NCBI RefSeq assembly: GCF_013256625.1
Contig: NZ_CP053908.1
Span: forward strand, 124,001 to 188,000
DNA length: 64,000 nucleotides
DNA from: Hymenobacter sp. BRD128
GTDB lineage: Bacteria > Bacteroidota > Bacteroidia > Cytophagales > Hymenobacteraceae
Reading direction: 5' to 3'
The notes beneath the pieces are model-generated. The model was not told the origin of the DNA. It made no database searches and worked only from the letters and a program-made list of their open reading frames with translations. Both the position numbers and the translations under genes were made by a program. Of the stretch, positions 62,266 to 64,000 are shown piece by piece. How positions within the stretch are numbered: the first letter of the stretch is position 1; each line of letters begins with the position of its first letter.

Positions 62266-62304
62266 TAAGAACGTCATGCTGACGAAGGAAGCACGACGTT
62301 CTTA
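62266..62304. repeat. short GTCATGCTGA-family element after the acetamidase
   Basis: Arms TAAGAACGTC (62266-62275) and GACGTTCTTA (62295-62304) pair exactly around a 19-base centre that contains ATGCTGACGAAGGAAGCA, the same words as the ftsA-ftsZ element. It lies between convergent genes and may work as a terminator. Confidence 0.8.
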
Positions 62305-62318
62305 TGGAGTATTCATAA

Positions 62319-63440
62319 TTATTTGCCAGCCAAAAACTTCCCGATGTTTTCGTTGAGGAACTTCGCATCGGCGGGGTTGCTGGCGGCGCCGGCGGTGTGG
62401 CCCCACAAGGAGGGAATGGGCAGCAGCTGCACGCCCGGAATGAACGCCGCCTCGTAGCGCGCATCGCCCACCGGGAAGTACAGGTCCGTTTCCGAAGGCA
62501 TGTACAGAATGGGCACTTTGATGCTGCGCAGGGCTTTTTCGACATCGCCACCGAAACCGGGTGTGGTGCCTACGTTGTGGTATTCCCAGGTGCGCATCTG
62601 GGCGATGAGGTCGTTGGCATCGGCGCCGGGGATGAAGTGCGTGCGGTAGTTATTAAGCACCTGCTCGAAGGTGACGCCGGGCTTCTCCTCGCTGCGCCAC
62701 AGCTCTTTGCGCCACCATTCCTGCGAGAATAGCCAGCCAGTCCACACCGTGGCGAAGGCTTCGATACCCTTGGTCGGCGGCGTAGTGTAATCGCCATTTT
62801 TGAAGGCTTCGTCGGCGGTGAGAGCGGCAATCTGGCCTTCGAGGCGCACCACGCCGTGCGGATAGTTTTTGGCCGTGCCCGAAGTAGCCACGATGCGGTC
62901 GGCGAAGGTGGGGTATCTCACGGCCCACTGAAACGCCTGTTGCGCGCCCATCGAAAAGCCGATGAGCGCGCGCAGGTGCGTGATTTTTAGCTCTTTGGTT
63001 AGCAGCTCGTGCACCGCCTGCACGTTGTCGCGGATGGTCATGACCGGGAAGCGCGGGCCGTGAAACGGCTCGGGCGTGTTGCTGGGCGACGACGACTTGC
63101 CATTACCAAACAGCTCGGTGGTGACCAGAAACAGCTTGGTGGTATCGAGGCATTTGCCAGGGCCGATGAGCCATTCGTAGCCGCGGTGCCCTGCCATGTA
63201 GTGTGAGGGCAGCAGCACCGCATTGTCGCGCCTGGCGTTGAGGTGGCCGTAGGTGCCGTAGCCCACCAGCGCTTTCGGCAGCACAGCGCCGCCCTCGGTT
63301 TTGAAGTTGGTGAGGGTGAAAAAGTGGTGCGGCACCGGGCTAGCCGCCGGCTTGGTTTGGGCCAGCAGCGGCTGGCCGCCAACGCCTAGCAGCAGCGCTA
63401 GCAGCAGGCCCAAGCGAGTAAATCTGTTTTTGAGAAGCAT
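62319..63440 (-). CDS. secreted alpha/beta hydrolase of the MetX (homoserine acetyltransferase-like) type
   Basis: A 373-residue protein with a signal peptide (about residues 1-27, ending LLAQ). The fold matches homoserine O-acetyltransferase-like proteins: DNAVLLPSHYMAGH near residue 72, the nucleophile Ser in GFSMGAQQAFQWA near residue 161, and SETDLYFPV near 318 with the acid; the His is in LWGHTAG near 347. Real MetX is cytoplasmic, so export argues against methionine synthesis and for an esterase or acyltransferase role on outside substrates. It is read against the acetamidase gene. Confidence 0.82.
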   Translation of the reverse strand: MLLKNRFTRLGLLLALLLGVGGQPLLAQTKPAASPVPHHFFTLTNFKTEGGAVLPKALVGYGTYGHLNARRDNAVLLPSHYMAGHRGYEWLIGPGKCLDTTKLFLVTTELFGNGKSSSPSNTPEPFHGPRFPVMTIRDNVQAVHELLTKELKITHLRALIGFSMGAQQAFQWAVRYPTFADRIVATSGTAKNYPHGVVRLEGQIAALTADEAFKNGDYTTPPTKGIEAFATVWTGWLFSQEWWRKELWRSEEKPGVTFEQVLNNYRTHFIPGADANDLIAQMRTWEYHNVGTTPGFGGDVEKALRSIKVPILYMPSETDLYFPVGDARYEAAFIPGVQLLPIPSLWGHTAGAASNPADAKFLNENIGKFLAGK

Positions 63441-63478
63441 CGAAAAAGAGGGTTAGAAACGCAGCAAAGTGACTTCGC

Positions 63479-64000
63479 TCATTCAGGTAAATTACCGGTT
63501 TGGGCCGTGCGGTATAGCTGAATATTGAGCAAGGAAAGCCAGGTTAAGACAATCAGTAGCGTGATTTTTTGAATGACTGGCAGGAAATAGAGCAAGTGGC
63601 CGGTGTAATACACGTAGTTGTTCGCCACCAGTAACAGCAGGCATAATACCCCAAGCCACAGTAGCTTGCGAAGCTTCGTTCTATACAGCCCCACGAACGT
63701 GCCCGCTAGAGCAACCAAGCCAAGCAGGCCCGCAATATTGATAACCAAATCGTGGTAGTCGGTGAAAATGAAGCTGGCGAAAACCATTGCCAGTATCCCG
63801 GTTATGCGAATGGTAGTGGCCGGCCGCGAGCTTAGCTTAAATAAGCCGGGCAAGAGATACCAGAAAAAGGTGAGTGACAAGCACAAAACGCCCGTTGCCA
63901 GCAAAGCGACCGGGCGCGCGGGATTAGGCTGGCCATTCAAAGCAGTCTCATTCAGTAGGTTGCACCAATAGTTATGCAGCCAGCTAAAGCCTGGTGAGGC
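63479..64000 (-). CDS. integral membrane protein, partial at the window end
   Basis: At least 173 residues, with the N-terminus beyond the window. I can read from the window edge: ASPGFSWLHNYWCNLLNETA runs straight into NGQPNPARPVALLATG with no stop, so a start at the TTG near 63940 is not needed. Five or six hydrophobic segments follow (LLATGVLCLSLTFFWYLLPGL, then three more from residue 65). The HNYWCxLxN loop and the layout recall the DUF998-like family of small membrane proteins with unknown role. No enzyme motif is visible. Confidence 0.7.
   Translation of the reverse strand, partial: ASPGFSWLHNYWCNLLNETALNGQPNPARPVALLATGVLCLSLTFFWYLLPGLFKLSSRPATTIRITGILAMVFASFIFTDYHDLVINIAGLLGLVALAGTFVGLYRTKLRKLLWLGVLCLLLLVANNYVYYTGHLLYFLPVIQKITLLIVLTWLSLLNIQLYRTAQTGNLPE

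Noticed and set aside
63479..63940. Membrane protein starting at a TTG inside the window
   Set aside because: The frame stays open to the window edge with residues that read as natural protein, so the gene is partial rather than starting there.

Overview
The window looks like a chromosomal stretch from a high-GC member of the Bacteroidota, most likely Hymenobacter or a close relative (inference). Supporting signs are a SusC/SusD pair with a FecR anti-sigma factor, a type IX secretion sorting domain, the Bacteroidota order of the division and cell wall (dcw) cluster without murF or ddl, a TAnnTTTG-type -7 element before mraZ, and many SGNH and GH30-type secreted proteins. I found no rRNA, tRNA, CRISPR array, insertion sequence or prophage.

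Layout. (1) 133-1758: a small HYC_CC_PP-like secreted protein and a zinc alcohol dehydrogenase. (2) 1873-17306, minus strand: a polysaccharide utilisation locus, read fecR > susC > susD > GH30 > T9SS-sorted protein > GH30 > GH30 > GH5 > esterase > SGNH hydrolase. The enzyme set suggests a beta-glucan substrate, possibly fungal beta-1,6-glucan. (3) 17435-24203: an SGNH/LamG hydrolase, a GH29 fucosidase, a double GH43 protein and an ECF sigma factor. The sigma factor is probably the partner of the FecR 6 kb away. (4) 24538-41653: the complete dcw cluster mraZ-rsmH-ftsL-ftsI/PBP-murE-mraY-murD-ftsW-murG-murC-ftsQ-ftsA-ftsZ, with MraZ boxes in front and a strong terminator behind. The ftsL-like gene has an apparent frameshift at a C8 tract. 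(5) 41709-44810: two di-heme MauG/cytochrome c peroxidase proteins behind an MbnP-like lipoprotein. (6) 44925-56709: single metabolic genes (FMN reductase, an SDR lacking its catalytic residues, cupin, pentapeptide-like protein, STAS-like protein, lysA, DinB, glycosylasparaginase, two Gfo/Idh/MocA proteins, old yellow enzyme, a GH2-like TIM barrel protein). (7) 56729-61162: an aromatic amino acid operon pheA > aminotransferase > tyrA > DAHP synthase/chorismate mutase. Before it lies a 17-codon peptide rich in Phe and Tyr, then a terminator and a competing antiterminator helix: a textbook-style attenuator that ordinary gene calling would miss. (8) 61215-64000: a secreted acetamidase/formamidase, a secreted MetX-like hydrolase, and a membrane protein cut by the window end.

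Two features run across the whole window. Long inverted repeats with cores such as GTCATGCTGA or GTCATTGCGAG sit between genes and in places form the ends of proteins. The palindrome GCTAGC occurs about 98 times by eye count, roughly once per 650 bases and several times more often than base composition predicts, recalling the HIP1 element of cyanobacteria.

All calls come from reading the sequence. No database search or structure prediction was run.
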